Shown piece by piece: positions 1 through 10,895 of a stretch of 64,000 bases of DNA. The notes under the pieces were generated by a model. It had not been told where the DNA came from, did no database searches, and saw only the letters and a list, made by a program, of their open reading frames with translations. Every line of letters begins with the position of its first letter. The first letter of the stretch is position 1. The translations under genes were made by a program, and so were the position numbers. Source of the DNA: Lasiosphaeria ovina (lineage: Eukaryota; Ascomycota; Sordariomycetes; Sordariales; Lasiosphaeriaceae); contig JAULSN010000001.1 of assembly GCA_033439765.1 (NCBI GenBank), positions 620,001 to 684,000 on the forward strand. Direction: 5' to 3'.

Positions 1-1690
1 TAGATTAGCGTGCAACGTTGTGCGGTCCCGGCAGCGGCACCCGCGCCTAGGAGGCGCGTACACAGAGGTCGATGGGCTGACAGCTGAAGCACGCTAGGCA
101 TCGTTCCACGTATTTATTCTGGCGACCGGGGCCCTTGCTCTGGCACGGTGCCACCCAGCTCGTCATCAATGAATCGCGACGCGAAAAACGGGCTTGGCTG
201 TCCCAGGCGCAAGGCCGAGGTATATCACGATCTTGGCTGTATCCAGAACTGATCTCTTCTGTTACTAGTTCTACTGTCAAGCCACAGCAGATCCCGCCCA
301 TCCTGACCTAACCATCAGCGGCCTTGCTCCCCTAGACGGACGCAGGCAGCCCGAACTAAATGCCCAGGTATGTGTAGGCGTCGCACCACATGATTCCCTG
401 GGGTCGGCGCGCACGAGCCCCAGGTCGACGAGACCGCCGAACCGTCGCACGTCGTCGAGGTCGGTGAGTCGTTGGTGTAGACGCAGATCAGGCGCGGCGA
501 GTCGCCGATGTCGTCGCCTCGGCCCCGTTGTCGTCCGGCGCCGAGATCCAGTTCTACGGCGGCAGTTCCAGGGTGCCGGTCCGACACGGGCGGCAGCCGG
601 CTGTTGCTCATTGGGAGCAGTGTCTCAGGTGAGATATTGGTTGGTGTTGTGCGGATGCGATGAGATTAGGAGCTGCGTCGCCGTTTCACAACCAGCTAAT
701 CAACCTGTCAACTACGGTGCAGCACAGGTATATGGGCTGAGCGGCTGTTTGCTGCCTGCCTGTGCAACATCGTAGCCGGCTAGCTGCGTCAGCTTGTATC
801 CGGCCAATGGCTGTCCTGTGTCAAGCAGCGATGACTCAACCGCAACTCCGACCAAAGAGAATCAATCTTGGATGGCAGCCTGTTTCTGGCAAATAATTCA
901 TGAGGCTCACGACAAAGGCTTCACGCCGAACCCCACGACGCAACACAGGCATTGTCTCAGTGGCATTGCATAGGTAGGTAGACATAATTACACTTAAAAC
1001 TGGATCTCGGCGCCATCTGCCCTGGTCCTACTCCGCCAGCGACAGCGTCAACATGTCCCCCGACCGGCCAACGGCACCCTAGTTCCCCCTCTGCGCTGCA
1101 GCAAAGCGGCGCTTGCTTCCTGGCTGCCGTCGGCGCGGCCTGCGCCGACGACCGGGCAGGGCTGTCGGCCTCGCTCTCGGAGGAGGTCTTTCGCTTCGCG
1201 CGCGACTCTATTCGGCAGGCACCATCTTCTCGCATTAGCATAGTGCACCGAGCAACACAGCCTGCACTGAACCGAGGCCGGGCTGGACCTACAATGCAAC
1301 GACAAGGCTTGAAAGACACAGCAGAAATATCGATCCCGTGTTGGCAGCTATCATCAAGACCAGGGGTGGCTTGTATTGGGGCATACCTCAACTCCTTGCT
1401 TGGGCTGCTGTGGTGATCCGAAGCGGCGGGAGTTGGATGTTGTTGTGGCTTGAGTCCTGGGGCTGTCGAGTGGTCCGTCCTTATATGCACGCTGCAGCTT
1501 TTACGAGGCCGGTGTTGGCCGCTGCCCGCGGACCGGGTCTCGGGCCGGACACGGTGGCCGGCGGAGTTTTGGCCGCGCCGTGCCCAATTGCCGACGGGCT
1601 TGCAGTTGCACAGCGACGGTGTTTCAGCTCTGGTCGATGCAGGCCAGATGTGTTTAATCACCAATCCCGTGGACAAGCCAAGGCCATCCC
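1..1690. other. No supported gene
   Basis: Open frames here are mostly arginine-, serine- and proline-rich shadow frames without a recognisable domain or convincing splice structure. I see no RNA gene. The first repeat copy begins at 1691. Confidence 0.5.
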
Positions 1691-1741
1691 GGCTACCTGG
1701 CAAGTCAGGAAGGGGTCGCTGAACGGTGCCTCCGGCGGCCC
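1691..1741 (-). repeat. GC-core dispersed repeat, fragment (copy 1)
   Basis: Reads CTACCTGGCAAGTCAGGAAG, then CGCTGAACGG, then GCCTCCGGCGGCC. The same string, in one orientation or the other, recurs at 8.5, 10.8 and 61.6 kb. This copy carries only the end of the unit with the TGGCA/TGCCA palindrome and the first bases of the GC core. Confidence 0.75.
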
Positions 1742-1787
1742 CACTTTCTTCCTACAACCTCGCAACACAGCCTCAATCAATCGCACG

Positions 1788-2204
1788 CTCGATTTACCGC
1801 TTTCCAGCCATGAACAGGTGCGCGGCCTAGTCTACAGGGCTTGATGTTTGGCGTTCCTATTGCCCTGGACCAGATCCAGGCCAAGAATGACGTTACCGGT
1901 GCCTTGCGTGCGGCGGGTTACAAGCGCCGTGCTGTTTACCTTTGACACAGCTACCCTTGGGCCAGTCAACCCCCAACACCGCGTTGCTTACTCCGTGATT
2001 TGGCCTGTATTCGAGGCCAGGGCATGCTACGAGTCATGGCACAAAGCGGGGTTATCCTGCTAATTTCTTAGTAAACTGCCTCAGCCACCCATTCCTTCGA
2101 GCGGAGCGAGGACAGCCCGCGGCAGGCGCCGCCGGAGGCAAAAAAATAAAGAAAAAAAGGAAAAAAGAGCCTCCATTCAGCTGACCCTTCCTGACTAGTC
2201 AGGT
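1788..2204 (+). repeat. 417-bp dispersed repeat, long copy (copy 2)
   Basis: Aligns over its whole length with the reverse complement of 41171-41589. It ends in the palindrome CCTGACTAGTCAGGT and contains the GC core (about 2096-2140) followed by an A-rich tract. A short ORF of 33 codons (1844-1945, starting MFGVPIALDQ) is open in both copies. Substitutions between the copies are mostly transitions. No terminal inverted repeats or transposase are visible, so the class (SINE-like, MITE or other non-autonomous element) is unresolved. Confidence 0.8.
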
Positions 2205-2485
2205 GACCTATTTTACTCGTATAAGCCGATAAATACTTCTCGGTTCAGGTCTTCACGTCGCACACGGCAGTCCCTATCACGGCCGAGCAGGACTTGCTTG
2301 ATATGGACTCTATTCTTGGTCACGGACCAATGGTCAGTAGCTACTAGCCAGCTCTAATCAATAGTTCTGCAGCCAGCGCCCGAGGAACCTGCCTCGCCAT
2401 TTATGCAACATTATCCCTGTCCCTGAGCAGCAGCTAGCTAACTCTATTCCAGAGCAGCGGCCTGCGCTAGCTCCCGGCCTAGCAC
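2205..2485. other. Intergenic sequence, nothing recognised
   Basis: Between the long repeat and the 3' end of the following minus-strand gene; no motif found. Confidence 0.4.
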
Positions 2486-3232
2486 TCAGCCGCGCTTCTT
2501 GATGGTGCTCAAATCTCCCATGCCACTATAGCTGGCTAGCGTCTCGCCCAGCTGTGTGCCTTGGTCCTTGAGGTTTACCAAAGCCTTGGCGTAGGCCTCG
2601 ATGACCTTCTTGACGTACTCGGGCTCGTTGTTGTAGATGTGCACCACGGAATCCTCGCCCTTGGCCACGGTAGCCGGCGGCTTGGGCGGCTTGGCGTCGT
2701 GCTTCATGATCTTGATCGTCTCGTCGACGAGCGAGTTCGAGTAGTCGCTGCCCAACATGTTCAGCTTCTTCTGCAGCGTGTAGGCCACGACGGCCGCGTT
2801 GCCCGTGTATTCGGGCCGGTTGCGGTACTTGTACACGAACTCGGCCGTGGCGCTCGCCTCGGACCGCCCGCTGCTGGACCCGGCCGCGCTGCCGCCGTCG
2901 CTGCTCGGCGGCGTCACGCACAGCTTGAGGAGCTTTTCGACGGCTTCGGCCTGGGTTTCGCAGAAGCCTGCCCTGACGATGTCGAACTCGGCCCTGATCA
3001 CGACCTCCTCCGAATTTGTCTGGAGCAGCTTCTTCATCTCCACCATGACCTCGCCGGGCGTTGAATAGCCGAACTTGGCGTCCGTCCTGGTCTTGGCGAA
3101 CACGGAAATCTTGTTGAGGGCTTGGCGGACTACCGTCTCCTCCGGCGACGGCACGTAGGTGGAGGTCGCCTGGCCGGCCTTGTGGCTCTCGCCCGTCTCT
3201 TTGTGCGCGGCTGCGGGCTTCTGGCTGTTCAT
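2486..3232 (-). CDS. Hypothetical protein, lineage-specific (248 aa)
   Basis: A single-exon frame from an ATG at 3232 to a TGA at 2486. The protein is hydrophilic, without signal peptide or membrane segment. The N-terminal ~30 residues are polar and disordered, residues ~35-105 look alpha-helical, a Ser/Gly/Ala-rich linker lies near 110-130, and a second helical block follows and runs almost to the lysine-rich end (IKKRG). Amino-acid composition and GC-rich third positions look like real fungal coding sequence, and a TATATA-containing stretch lies ~140 bp upstream. I do not recognise a family; the two helical halves could be divergent repeats of one fold, but this is only an impression. Confidence 0.7.
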   Translation of the reverse strand: MNSQKPAAAHKETGESHKAGQATSTYVPSPEETVVRQALNKISVFAKTRTDAKFGYSTPGEVMVEMKKLLQTNSEEVVIRAEFDIVRAGFCETQAEAVEKLLKLCVTPPSSDGGSAAGSSSGRSEASATAEFVYKYRNRPEYTGNAAVVAYTLQKKLNMLGSDYSNSLVDETIKIMKHDAKPPKPPATVAKGEDSVVHIYNNEPEYVKKVIEAYAKALVNLKDQGTQLGETLASYSGMGDLSTIKKRG

Positions 3233-4617
3233 GTCGGCGGGAGTGGCGGTGGGTTGGTTCTGAGAACTGTTCCGGTGTCCGTGATGCTACGACGTTCGAC
3301 TGTTCCGTTGTCCGAGGCGATGCTGAACTGCTGATGGAGAGACGATGTTTGACGGGCGCACGAACCTATATACGCCAGTTGCGTCGTCTTGGTCCGCGGC
3401 TGTGGCCATTCCGTACGGCGAGCGTCTCACGCAGCGTCCAACGGCCCTTTCGCAACCACACAGCCGCAGGCCTGGAGAACTGCCCGAATCAGATATCTGA
3501 CCCAACCGCGGCATGAAACTCGGGTCGGCGAGGCGCGACAGCAACGCCGTGTCGCATGCCGCAGGCGGGATTGGAGTGGTTCGGCGCTGTGGCCTGGGAG
3601 CTGAGGCTTCCCATTCACCAACGGGGTCCAGAGTCCAGCGGCGCGGCTGTGACGCGGCTCACGAGACGTCGGGGACCATGGCAATTATCAGATCCAGTGC
3701 CACGGGAGAGTCGAGTGGGTTGCGGCAACAATTTGGCCCATGACCTGGCCGCACACGGCACGATCACTGATCGGGATACCGCCTTCAGGATGCGTAGTTA
3801 AGCGTCGGATTGGACCGGGGCGGAGTCGCTGTCAGCGTGGGACGAGCTGAGTGCTCTGGCTGGCTGGCGCGTATCTAACGAGGCGAGGACGACTAATCCG
3901 TATCTCATTCTCTACCAGTTACCAAGCCGAGGAGTGCCTCTTTTCAGCTGACCACTAATTCATCCTCGAATGCAAGCGGCCCGCAATCCGACACTGACAG
4001 AAGCTAGAAGTTGCCAACGTCGCCAAGGGATGTGTCCACCTTCGCCTGCAAGTCCCCAGTTGCGGTGGCGGCACGGGAGCGAGTATGCGGTCCACCGGCA
4101 GTAAGCTAGGCTGGATCGGCTGTGATGTGAGATGCAGCGAACGCTACTACACTCCAATTCCCGAGTGTTTATTACAATACGATTTGACCAACAATAAGCC
4201 GTCTGCTGAGACTGCCAAGCAAAACTCCTGTCAGCATGCTCGCTTAACAAAGGTAATCGGGAATATAGTCATCTTTGCCCAGTTACGGCCTAGTTGGAAT
4301 GACGTGTGTGCTTTGCCTCTCTCGGATGGCTGTGCCGCTTCGCGGTGGGTCAGGGGAACGGGACGACAGGCACCAGCGGCGTTTGGCCAGGTCTCGGCAC
4401 GGAATGGTTCCACACGAGACTGCAATTGAATACCATGTGGATTTCCTATACGTGCCGACCGCTTTCTCGACCTCTTTCTCATGTGAGACTCTGTTTCTCC
4501 CGTAATCATCGCCGCGCCATGCTAACAGGCAGCCGCACCAACAGTCAAGCGCCTCTTCTCCGACGTGCCAAGAGCACGTCCGGTCTTGGGCTGCAGGCCC
4601 GACACGGCCCAACACGC
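3233..4617. other. Intergenic, 1.4 kb, no supported gene
   Basis: Several overlapping frames exist on both strands but none has a recognisable motif. It would hold the promoter of the 2486-3232 gene and the terminator region of the HD-domain gene. Confidence 0.4.
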
Positions 4618-5346
4618 CTAGAACGCGCCGTTGACGCCCTCCCAGCCGGGATCCGCCCGCTTCGCCCTCAGCAGATCGCCGGGCCACGACGCCGGCGGCG
4701 CCTTTTGCGGGTCGGCGAGGGCCTGGCGGACGACGGCGTTGCCGAGGTCCTTCTCGATCTCGAGGCGCGGCAGCTTCCAGCGGACGAGGTCGGCGCCGCC
4801 GCGGAGCGATTCGGGGGGCGGCGCCGGGTACGAGCCAAAGTCGGCGCGGACGGCGAGGCGCAGGGCGCGGACGGTCCCGCCGAGCCGCTCGGCGATGCCG
4901 GGGCTCGTGTGCAGCGAGACGGCCAGCCACGCCTCGCGCACCGCCGGCTCGGGCGTGTCGTGCGCACGCAGCAGGCGCGCCGCCACGTCGGCGCCCGCAA
5001 TCTCGAACCGCTCCGGCACGGCGTCGTGCTCGGCGGCGGTGCCGACGTCGTGCAGGATGCAGGCGACGAACAGGACGTGGGGCAGCTCGCGCGCCGGAGC
5101 TGTCGAGTCGGGCTGTTCCCCGGGCCGTGGAGGCAACGGCTCGCTGTTGTCCTGGGACAGGCGCGCAAAGGCCTGGGCAAACAGGTAGACGCGGAAACTG
5201 TGGTAGAGGATGGAGGCGGGCAGCGCGGACTCGGCGATAGCCAGGGCTTCGGCGCAGGCCGGGTGGTTGGGCATGGCTGCGCGCACGCTGGGCATGATGG
5301 TGCCCGTCCCAGCGTGCGCACCGTCCGAGACCTGCGCGCCACACAT
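4618..5346 (-). CDS. HD-domain protein, cyanamide hydratase-like (242 aa)
   Basis: The frame contains the metal-binding pattern of the HD superfamily: HSFRVYLFA (first His), CILHDVG (the HD doublet, near residue 90) and a downstream LHTSPGIAERLG segment supplying a later His. This order and the ~240-residue length match fungal cyanamide hydratase / urea hydro-lyase-like HD proteins, which hydrate cyanamide to urea, although many relatives have unknown substrates. I chose the ATG at 5346 because the frame upstream, though open to 5736, has low-complexity sequence unlike the family. No introns are needed. It has no functionally related neighbours. The family call is good; the substrate is inference. 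Confidence 0.8.
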   Translation of the reverse strand: MCGAQVSDGAHAGTGTIMPSVRAAMPNHPACAEALAIAESALPASILYHSFRVYLFAQAFARLSQDNSEPLPPRPGEQPDSTAPARELPHVLFVACILHDVGTAAEHDAVPERFEIAGADVAARLLRAHDTPEPAVREAWLAVSLHTSPGIAERLGGTVRALRLAVRADFGSYPAPPPESLRGGADLVRWKLPRLEIEKDLGNAVVRQALADPQKAPPASWPGDLLRAKRADPGWEGVNGAF

Positions 5347-6860
5347 CAGAGCAGCCGCGGCGGAGGCTTGATATCCAAGAAGGCGTGACGAGAAGTTGGA
5401 GGCACGAGTTTGCACCGTCGATGACGCTAGTGGGGCCCCAGGGCGGGGTCGTCCAAAGTTTAGTCTGCTAGCTGGCGTCGTACTCAGCGCCACCGACAAG
5501 GCCGACCGGCACCAGCAGCTTGGCGTGGCGTGATGCTTGGACAGTGCGAACACGGCGTTCGAGATATCCCACACAGTCTGGTAGACCAGGATGCATGCGA
5601 CCGAGTGGCTGGCCTGCGGGCAAGTCCCGCTGGGGCCAGGCGAGCGGATGTCGGTACGGATAGACAGATGCCGCTGCGAGGCCGCGTCTCGCTGATGACT
5701 GAGCAAACGGCCGTGGAGATGCCGACGGAACGCCACGGTGGCCGGCAGCCCTTGTCCTGCTCAGCCTTGTGGGTCCATCATCCCGGGGCCCTGCTGCGAC
5801 GAGACAAGGATGAATGCCTGCCGCTCTACCCTAATAAGCAACAACATACAACATCCGAGCCAGCCTCGGAAACCAACTCGAGTCTAGAACAAACGAGCTG
5901 CTAGCGGGCACGACCGAGAAACACGCCTCCCCTCGCCGATCCCCACAAGCCAAGGTTGCATCGCACTACTACGTGGTGCTGACCGATGCGGGGCTGGAAA
6001 TTGGAATCAAACTGGGGACGGGAGTGAGAGACGGCTACTCCACCCAGTCCAGCTAGGGGTATATGTTGGCGAGCACTGCCAGCCGTTGCCTCACTGCCGC
6101 TGTCATTGGGTGCAGCCACTGCCGGTGTCACTAGGTGCAGCCAGGCATGTCCAGGCGAATACTGTGGTAGGATCTGGGAGCTAGCCGATCTCGGCACCCA
6201 TCTCTCGCCCAGATAAGACGTTCGGCCAATAAGAGAGAATCGAGCCAGCAGACTTGTCGCGCAGTGAGCTAATGAAGTGGTGGAGTGGTGTGGAACAGGG
6301 TCGGTTTTCGCCATTGTAAGCGGGCCAACACCTTCCCGATGCGTCCAGGCGACGACCAACAGATCCCGCTGGCCAAGCGGGATCCAGGTAGGCAACCCCC
6401 CTCGACGAGGGACCCACTGGCACGGCACAGACTCGTGGAAGGCCAAGGCAGTCGGCGACGTGCTGATGCGCAGCGGGCCGTCACGCGCATCGGCTGCGAA
6501 GGCCATGGGCTGGTGTACGAGGCGAGCGCCGCGCGCAGATCGAGACGGCGCACCCGCCGACAAGATCTGCATGAGCCCGCCGCCGCCGTTCAGCCCGGCT
6601 GCACCAAGGTATATGTCCATCTCAAGCCAGATGCGTCGTGTAAACGTTGGAGTTGGCTCGGGTCGCTGTTTCTGTCCAGCTCCCGTGTTCCAGAGAGGAA
6701 AGAGCCTTCGGTGGCGAATTGAGTAGTCTCCCATCAATGCCTGTGGCCTTTTGTGCAAGCCTCTTCCCATGGATTACTCCAGAATCAATCAGAAGTGTCG
6801 AGGAATTTGTTTGAGGCGCTCGTCTCCGCAGCTTTGGCTTAACATATATCAAACCTGGCC
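5347..6860. other. Intergenic, 1.5 kb, weak ORF only
   Basis: A 289-codon minus-strand frame (5901-6770) is open, but its composition is unconvincing, frames on the other strand are equally open, and no domain is recognisable. I do not call a gene. Confidence 0.4.
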
Positions 6861-6962
6861 ATTCAGGAAGGGTCAACGGCCCATTTCTTTCTCGTTGGCC
6901 TCCGGCGGCCCTCCGGGGGCGCCTGCGGCGGGCTGCTCGCTACGCTCGAAAGGCGTTCGGCT
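6861..6962 (-). repeat. GC-core dispersed repeat (copy 3)
   Basis: Contains the core GCCTCCGGCGGCCCTCCGGG followed by GCGCCTGCGGCGGGCTGCTC and a GCTCGAAAG end, preceded by a degenerate CAGGAAGGGTCAACGG segment. It is the same module as the copies at 8.5, 26.0, 55.2, 55.4 and 61.6 kb. Confidence 0.75.
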
Positions 6963-7184
6963 GCATCGCTCGCCTTCTGCTTTCACGGTTCTCGTTGGCT
7001 AGACGAGTTGTCAGGCCGTAGATCACAGTCCTGCAGGGGCGTCACTGAGCTGATTATGTGTATTCTAGTATCTGGCCAAGGTGGCTGGGCGGTGGCCGCT
7101 GCTCGCTGCGTGGATAAGGGAACCCGCGGCCCGCCATGCCCATTCCGGCCGCCGCTCTCAACGCGCTATCCCGTGCAGGCCGAC

Positions 7185-7586
7185 TCAATTGGCTGGGATG
7201 CCCCCTAACAAGTGCACCATCAAGATAATGAAGAACAGCAGCACCATGCCGCTGGCAACCAGCACGAGCGTGTCCACGAGCGCCCCGCACGTCGAGTCCG
7301 CCCCCCGTCGCCCAATTCTCGACCTCAGCATGTGGAGTCGTCGTTTGGCCCGTGTCTCTGCGGCGTTGCCCTGCTCCAAGTCCACAGCCCAGAACTGCGG
7401 CTTGTGCGTCTTTCCGGGCTCTGTGGGTTGGTGAGGACCGCCGTCGCCATTGCTGCCCGCGTGGCCCGTCGGGCTCTGAGGGGGTTGGGCTGTGAACGGC
7501 GGCGTGCTGCGAACACGGGCCTGCGCTGGCGAGGCGACTGTTTCCACCAGGACGGTGGTCGGCTGCGATTGTGTGTCGGGGTTCAT
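7185..7586 (-). CDS. Small protein with C-terminal membrane anchor (133 aa)
   Basis: Frame from an ATG at 7586 (MNPDTQSQP...) to a TAA at 7185. Residues 1-75 are Pro/Ser/Thr/Gln-rich and probably disordered; a basic block (ETRAKRRLHMLRSRIGRR) precedes a strongly hydrophobic segment of ~24 residues (LVLVASGMVLLFFIILMVHLL) that ends six residues before the C-terminus. This is the layout of a tail-anchored or single-pass membrane protein. The frame stays open upstream to 8021, so an earlier start or a spliced 5' exon is possible. Family unknown. Confidence 0.55.
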   Translation of the reverse strand: MNPDTQSQPTTVLVETVASPAQARVRSTPPFTAQPPQSPTGHAGSNGDGGPHQPTEPGKTHKPQFWAVDLEQGNAAETRAKRRLHMLRSRIGRRGADSTCGALVDTLVLVASGMVLLFFIILMVHLLGGIPAN

Positions 7587-8308
7587 GGTTTCGATCGTCG
7601 CCGGGTGGATTGCCGGCGGCTGTGGGTCGAGGTTAGCTGCGTCGATGTCCAGGTCTCGACTGATTGGATATGGAACAGCCGACACATACCAGCTACGCGA
7701 TGAGAGCCTGGCCTGGACCGTTGACGCGGGGCAGTACAGAGGACGCGTGAAGCCGACTGATGAGCGAGTAAAGATGCCCAAGGAGGCGTAGGAGGTAGAG
7801 TGGTGCAGTGCTGCAAGAATGGGGGCAGGCCGAGATGCAGAGATTTTGTGCGTGGCTTGTCGGACGGCTCCTTCCTCGTCTGACCTCGCCCGCGGCAGGC
7901 GCGATGCTCTCAGCCTACAGCCCGCCAAATCTGTAGCTGCCTCCAGTGGTGCTGCAGCAGTTACGGTTTGTGGTTCTGGTTCCGCGACTTCCCAATCGTG
8001 GGTGGCCTGGTACAAAACCAATACACGAAAATTACTGAAACTGGCAGGCAGAACCAGCCACCAGGTAATTTCAACAGCGCCATTACTCTGTAATTATTGC
8101 TTGCCGTCCTGGGCAGCTTACTGGACTCCCCTCAGTTATTGCCTTCAAATCAATTGAAGAGTGACGCGACTGAAGCATCCTAACTTACGTCGGCCAGGCA
8201 TCAATAAGATGGTCCAGAAAGAAGTGGAGGCAAAGAAAAAACATCAAAGGAGAAAACTTGACTGGCTCGTTGCTCACTACGCATACGCATTATCTACAAA
8301 GCGGTCAT
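7587..8308. other. Intergenic, no supported gene
   Basis: Upstream extension of the small membrane protein frame plus A-rich sequence (around 8230-8260); nothing else recognised. Confidence 0.4.
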
Positions 8309-8516
8309 TCAGCTGAACGGAGCCACCGGAGGCGTATAGAGGCTGTCTCTTCTACTATACCGTAGAGGTGCCGAAAGTTTCTCGAACAGGGATTGGTCAA
8401 TCAGACAAACCTTGGATCCCTCAAGCCGCGGAATACCGAGCGCAGCGAGCAGCCCGCCGCAGGCGCCCCCGGAGGGCCGCCGGAGGCACCGTTCACCTGA
8501 CTTGCCAGGTAGCTTA
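8309..8516 (+). repeat. GC-core dispersed repeat with 5' module (copy 4)
   Basis: Begins AGCTGAACGGAGCCACCGG, then GGCTGTCTCTTCTACTATAC and GTGCCGAAAGTTTCTCG, then the GC core (from GAGCGCAGCGAGCAGCCC) and ends GACTTGCCAGGTAGCT. The 5' module is shared with 41.8-41.98 kb and 61.4 kb, and the core with the other copies. Confidence 0.75.
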
Positions 8517-9120
8517 TTTCAATTATCCCACCTGCAATAACGCGTCGCTCATCACTCCCTCAAGCCCCAGCATTGCCTCCGAGAATGCTTCTATCCGGTA
8601 CTGAGGATAGCCGACGGGAGCGCACCGTTGCCAGGCCGAATTCACTGCCAACTCACAGGGGCTATCATCCGGCTGAAAACAACGACCAAGGGCAGGTCCC
8701 AGGCAGATCCACAGAGCTACTCACTCCATCCGAATTGGGGGAAAGCAATCTCGAATAGGACGACGTTGACAGGCATCACGCGTAGACTACGACAGGGGGA
8801 AGCCGGGAGAGGCACGACGCAGCCATCAGACGGCAGGGCGCAGAAAAGACGTGAGATCCGTGCACGGCTGCGCATTCCGACGTTCCATTCGGTTCCTTTT
8901 GATTCGGAATGCTAGCGGGAAGCCAATCACCAGTCGCGGTAACCCCGTTGGCCACTGCCGGCAAGCCAAGAGCTAACAAGACAGCAGACACCACAAGTTA
9001 CCGACTGAGGAAGGCTGGTTTGCCATCACACTTGACAAAGACCAACCGAGCTCATACATTCCCCCAGAGGCAACTACCTTAGCTCTCCCTTATGTACATG
9101 CGGTAGTTCTCGCTCGCACG
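8517..9120. other. Intergenic, no supported gene
   Basis: Short frames only, no motif. It includes the 3' flank of the PQQ-type dehydrogenase gene. Confidence 0.4.
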
Positions 9121-10230
9121 TTAGTTCGGGGTCAGCTTCAAGAGCCGGCCGTTATTACCATCCTCAATCACCCAGATGGCGCCGTCCTTGTCCTCTCGGA
9201 TACCGCGCATGCGCTTGCCCATCGAGATGCGCTGAGCCTCCTTCGCGGTGTCGCCAGTGATGGCCACGCGCACAATCGACTGCGAGCTGAGGCCGGTGAT
9301 GATGGCATTGCCCTTCCAGCTGGAAAACAGGCTGCCCTTGTAGATGATCAAGCCGGCCGGCGAGATGACGGGGACCCAGAAGGCCTTGGGCGGCGCGAAC
9401 TCGGGGCGCGTGCTGTGCGCGGGGATCGTGCGGCCGTCGTAGTGCTTGCCCTGCGACACGAGCGGCCAGCCGTAGTTGGCGCCCGGCTCGATCAGGTTGA
9501 GCTCGTCGCCGCCCATGGGCCCCATCTCGACCTCCCAGAGCCGCCCCTGCGCGTCCCAGTCGATGCCGAGCGGGTTGCGGTGGCCCAGCGACCAGATCTG
9601 CGCCTGCACCGCGCCCTGGCTGGCGAACGGGTTGCCCGCGAAGGCCGTGCCGTTGTCGTACAGCTTGATCATCTTGCCGAGGTTGCCCGTCATGGACTGC
9701 GACGGCGTCATCTGGTTGATCTCGCCCGACGAGATCCACAGCGCGCCGTCGGGGCCGAAGAGCAGCCGGCAGGCGAACTGGAGCCCGCCCGACGCCCTCT
9801 GCGAGTGGCGCCAGATGACCTCGAGCCCGGACAGCGCGCCGCCGCTGGCGGTCAGCGTCAGCTTGGCCCGCGCGACCGCCCCGCCTGCGCCGCCACTGCC
9901 GCTCTCGGCGTAGCTGATGTAGATGATACCGTTCTCGGCGTATTTGGGGTGCAGGGCGACGTCGTGGAGCCCGCCCTGGCCGCCGTACGCGACAGCGGGC
10001 ACGCCGGTGATGGTGTTCTTGGACTTGGTGGCCGGGTCGACGACGCGTAGGTTGCCTCGTCTCTCGGTCACGAGGATGCGGTTGTCGGGCAGGAAGGCGA
10101 ACGCCCACGGCTCGGCATGGTCGGTGACGGCTGTCGACTTGAACGGCTGCTGGCGGGTGTCCAGCTGCGACGGGACGGCCAAAGCACCCGCCGCCAGTGC
10201 CAGAGCGTAGGCGGTAGAAAGGAGATGCAT
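9121..10230 (-). CDS. Secreted PQQ-type aldose sugar dehydrogenase-like protein (369 aa)
   Basis: A six-bladed beta-propeller protein of the soluble glucose/aldose sugar dehydrogenase family (bacterial YliI/Asd relatives; fungal members oxidise sugars with pyrroloquinoline quinone). The start at 10230 gives a signal peptide (MHLLSTAYALALAAGALAVP) with probable cleavage before QLDTR; the frame upstream to 10458 would bury it. Family landmarks in order are HAEPWAFAFLPD, VTERRGNLRVVD, GGQGGLHDVALHPKY, LFGPDGALWISSGE, WSLGHRNPLGIDWD, LWEVEMGPMGGDELN, PGANYGWPLVSQG and SPAGLIIYKG. The HRNPxG and NYGWP motifs sit around the cofactor and calcium sites. No intron is needed and the length is normal. 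Cofactor use is inferred from the family. Confidence 0.88.
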   Translation of the reverse strand: MHLLSTAYALALAAGALAVPSQLDTRQQPFKSTAVTDHAEPWAFAFLPDNRILVTERRGNLRVVDPATKSKNTITGVPAVAYGGQGGLHDVALHPKYAENGIIYISYAESGSGGAGGAVARAKLTLTASGGALSGLEVIWRHSQRASGGLQFACRLLFGPDGALWISSGEINQMTPSQSMTGNLGKMIKLYDNGTAFAGNPFASQGAVQAQIWSLGHRNPLGIDWDAQGRLWEVEMGPMGGDELNLIEPGANYGWPLVSQGKHYDGRTIPAHSTRPEFAPPKAFWVPVISPAGLIIYKGSLFSSWKGNAIITGLSSQSIVRVAITGDTAKEAQRISMGKRMRGIREDKDGAIWVIEDGNNGRLLKLTPN

Positions 10231-10307
10231 CGTTGGGCCTTTCCCAGCGTGTTGTGCAGAGAGGGTTGGCTCACGTCGTAGACCGTGGGCTGTTCGAGGG
10301 AGGCAGC

Positions 10308-10315
10308 TATATAAG
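10308..10315 (-). promoter_or_regulatory. Possible TATA box of the PQQ dehydrogenase gene
   Basis: TATATAAG on the plus strand (CTTATATA read toward the gene) lies ~80 bp upstream of the chosen ATG at 10230, a plausible distance for a fungal core promoter. It supports the downstream start. Confidence 0.35.
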
Positions 10316-10806
10316 AACGGGGACCGAGCAGCCCTGTCCAACTTCAGGCTATTCCCCTTTAACCCAGCACCGGTAGAAACGAGCCACTCATCACTACGGC
10401 GGCCGTGTAAGCCTCCGTGGGCTGGTTTGGCAAAAGCCCGGCATGGCATTCCCACCATAATCTGGCGCCATTCCCCGTTGCGATGGCTGCCGACGCCAAG
10501 GCCTGGGCGTGTGCTATAATTCTCTGGGCATCAATATACAGGTTATCTCGTCGTCATCTTTCTTCCTTGGCCAATGCGGGGCTCTCGATCCGTCTCCGCG
10601 ATCTTGGCGGTGATGAGCTGAAGGGTCACGTGCCGACATGGAGAGTCAGAGCCGGCCTCCCGACAGCAGCATAATTGTAGGCCAACCGTACTTGGGGTTT
10701 GGCCAGGGTGGGATACAGTGGGAGGTAGTCGTATGTCATGCCGTCTGCACTGACCAGATTGCGGCTGGATTGGACACAAGAGGTCGGGGTTAGTAAGGGG
10801 GTTAAA
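10316..10806. other. Intergenic, no supported gene
   Basis: Promoter side of the PQQ dehydrogenase gene; nothing else recognised. Confidence 0.4.
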
Positions 10807-10870
10807 ATAAGCTACCTGGCAAGTCAGGAAGGGTCGCTGAACGGTGCCTCCGGCGGCCCTCCGGGGGCGC
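10807..10870 (-). repeat. GC-core dispersed repeat, truncated (copy 5)
   Basis: CTACCTGGCAAGTCAGGAAG, CGCTGAACGGTGCCTCCGG and CCCTCCGGGGGCG, then an abrupt switch to ACTTATGGGCAACGAAAAAC (10871-10895), a string that recurs at 16043-16067. The core is cut about 20 bp in. Confidence 0.75.
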
Positions 10871-10895
10871 TACTTATGGGCAACGAAAAACCACC

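Noticed and set aside
957..1703. 248-codon minus-strand frame
   Set aside because: Low-complexity Arg/Ser/Pro composition, no domain, and open frames on the opposite strand; treated as a chance frame.
5901..6770. 289-codon minus-strand frame
   Set aside because: No recognisable motif, weak initiation context, and composition unlike the clear genes of the window.
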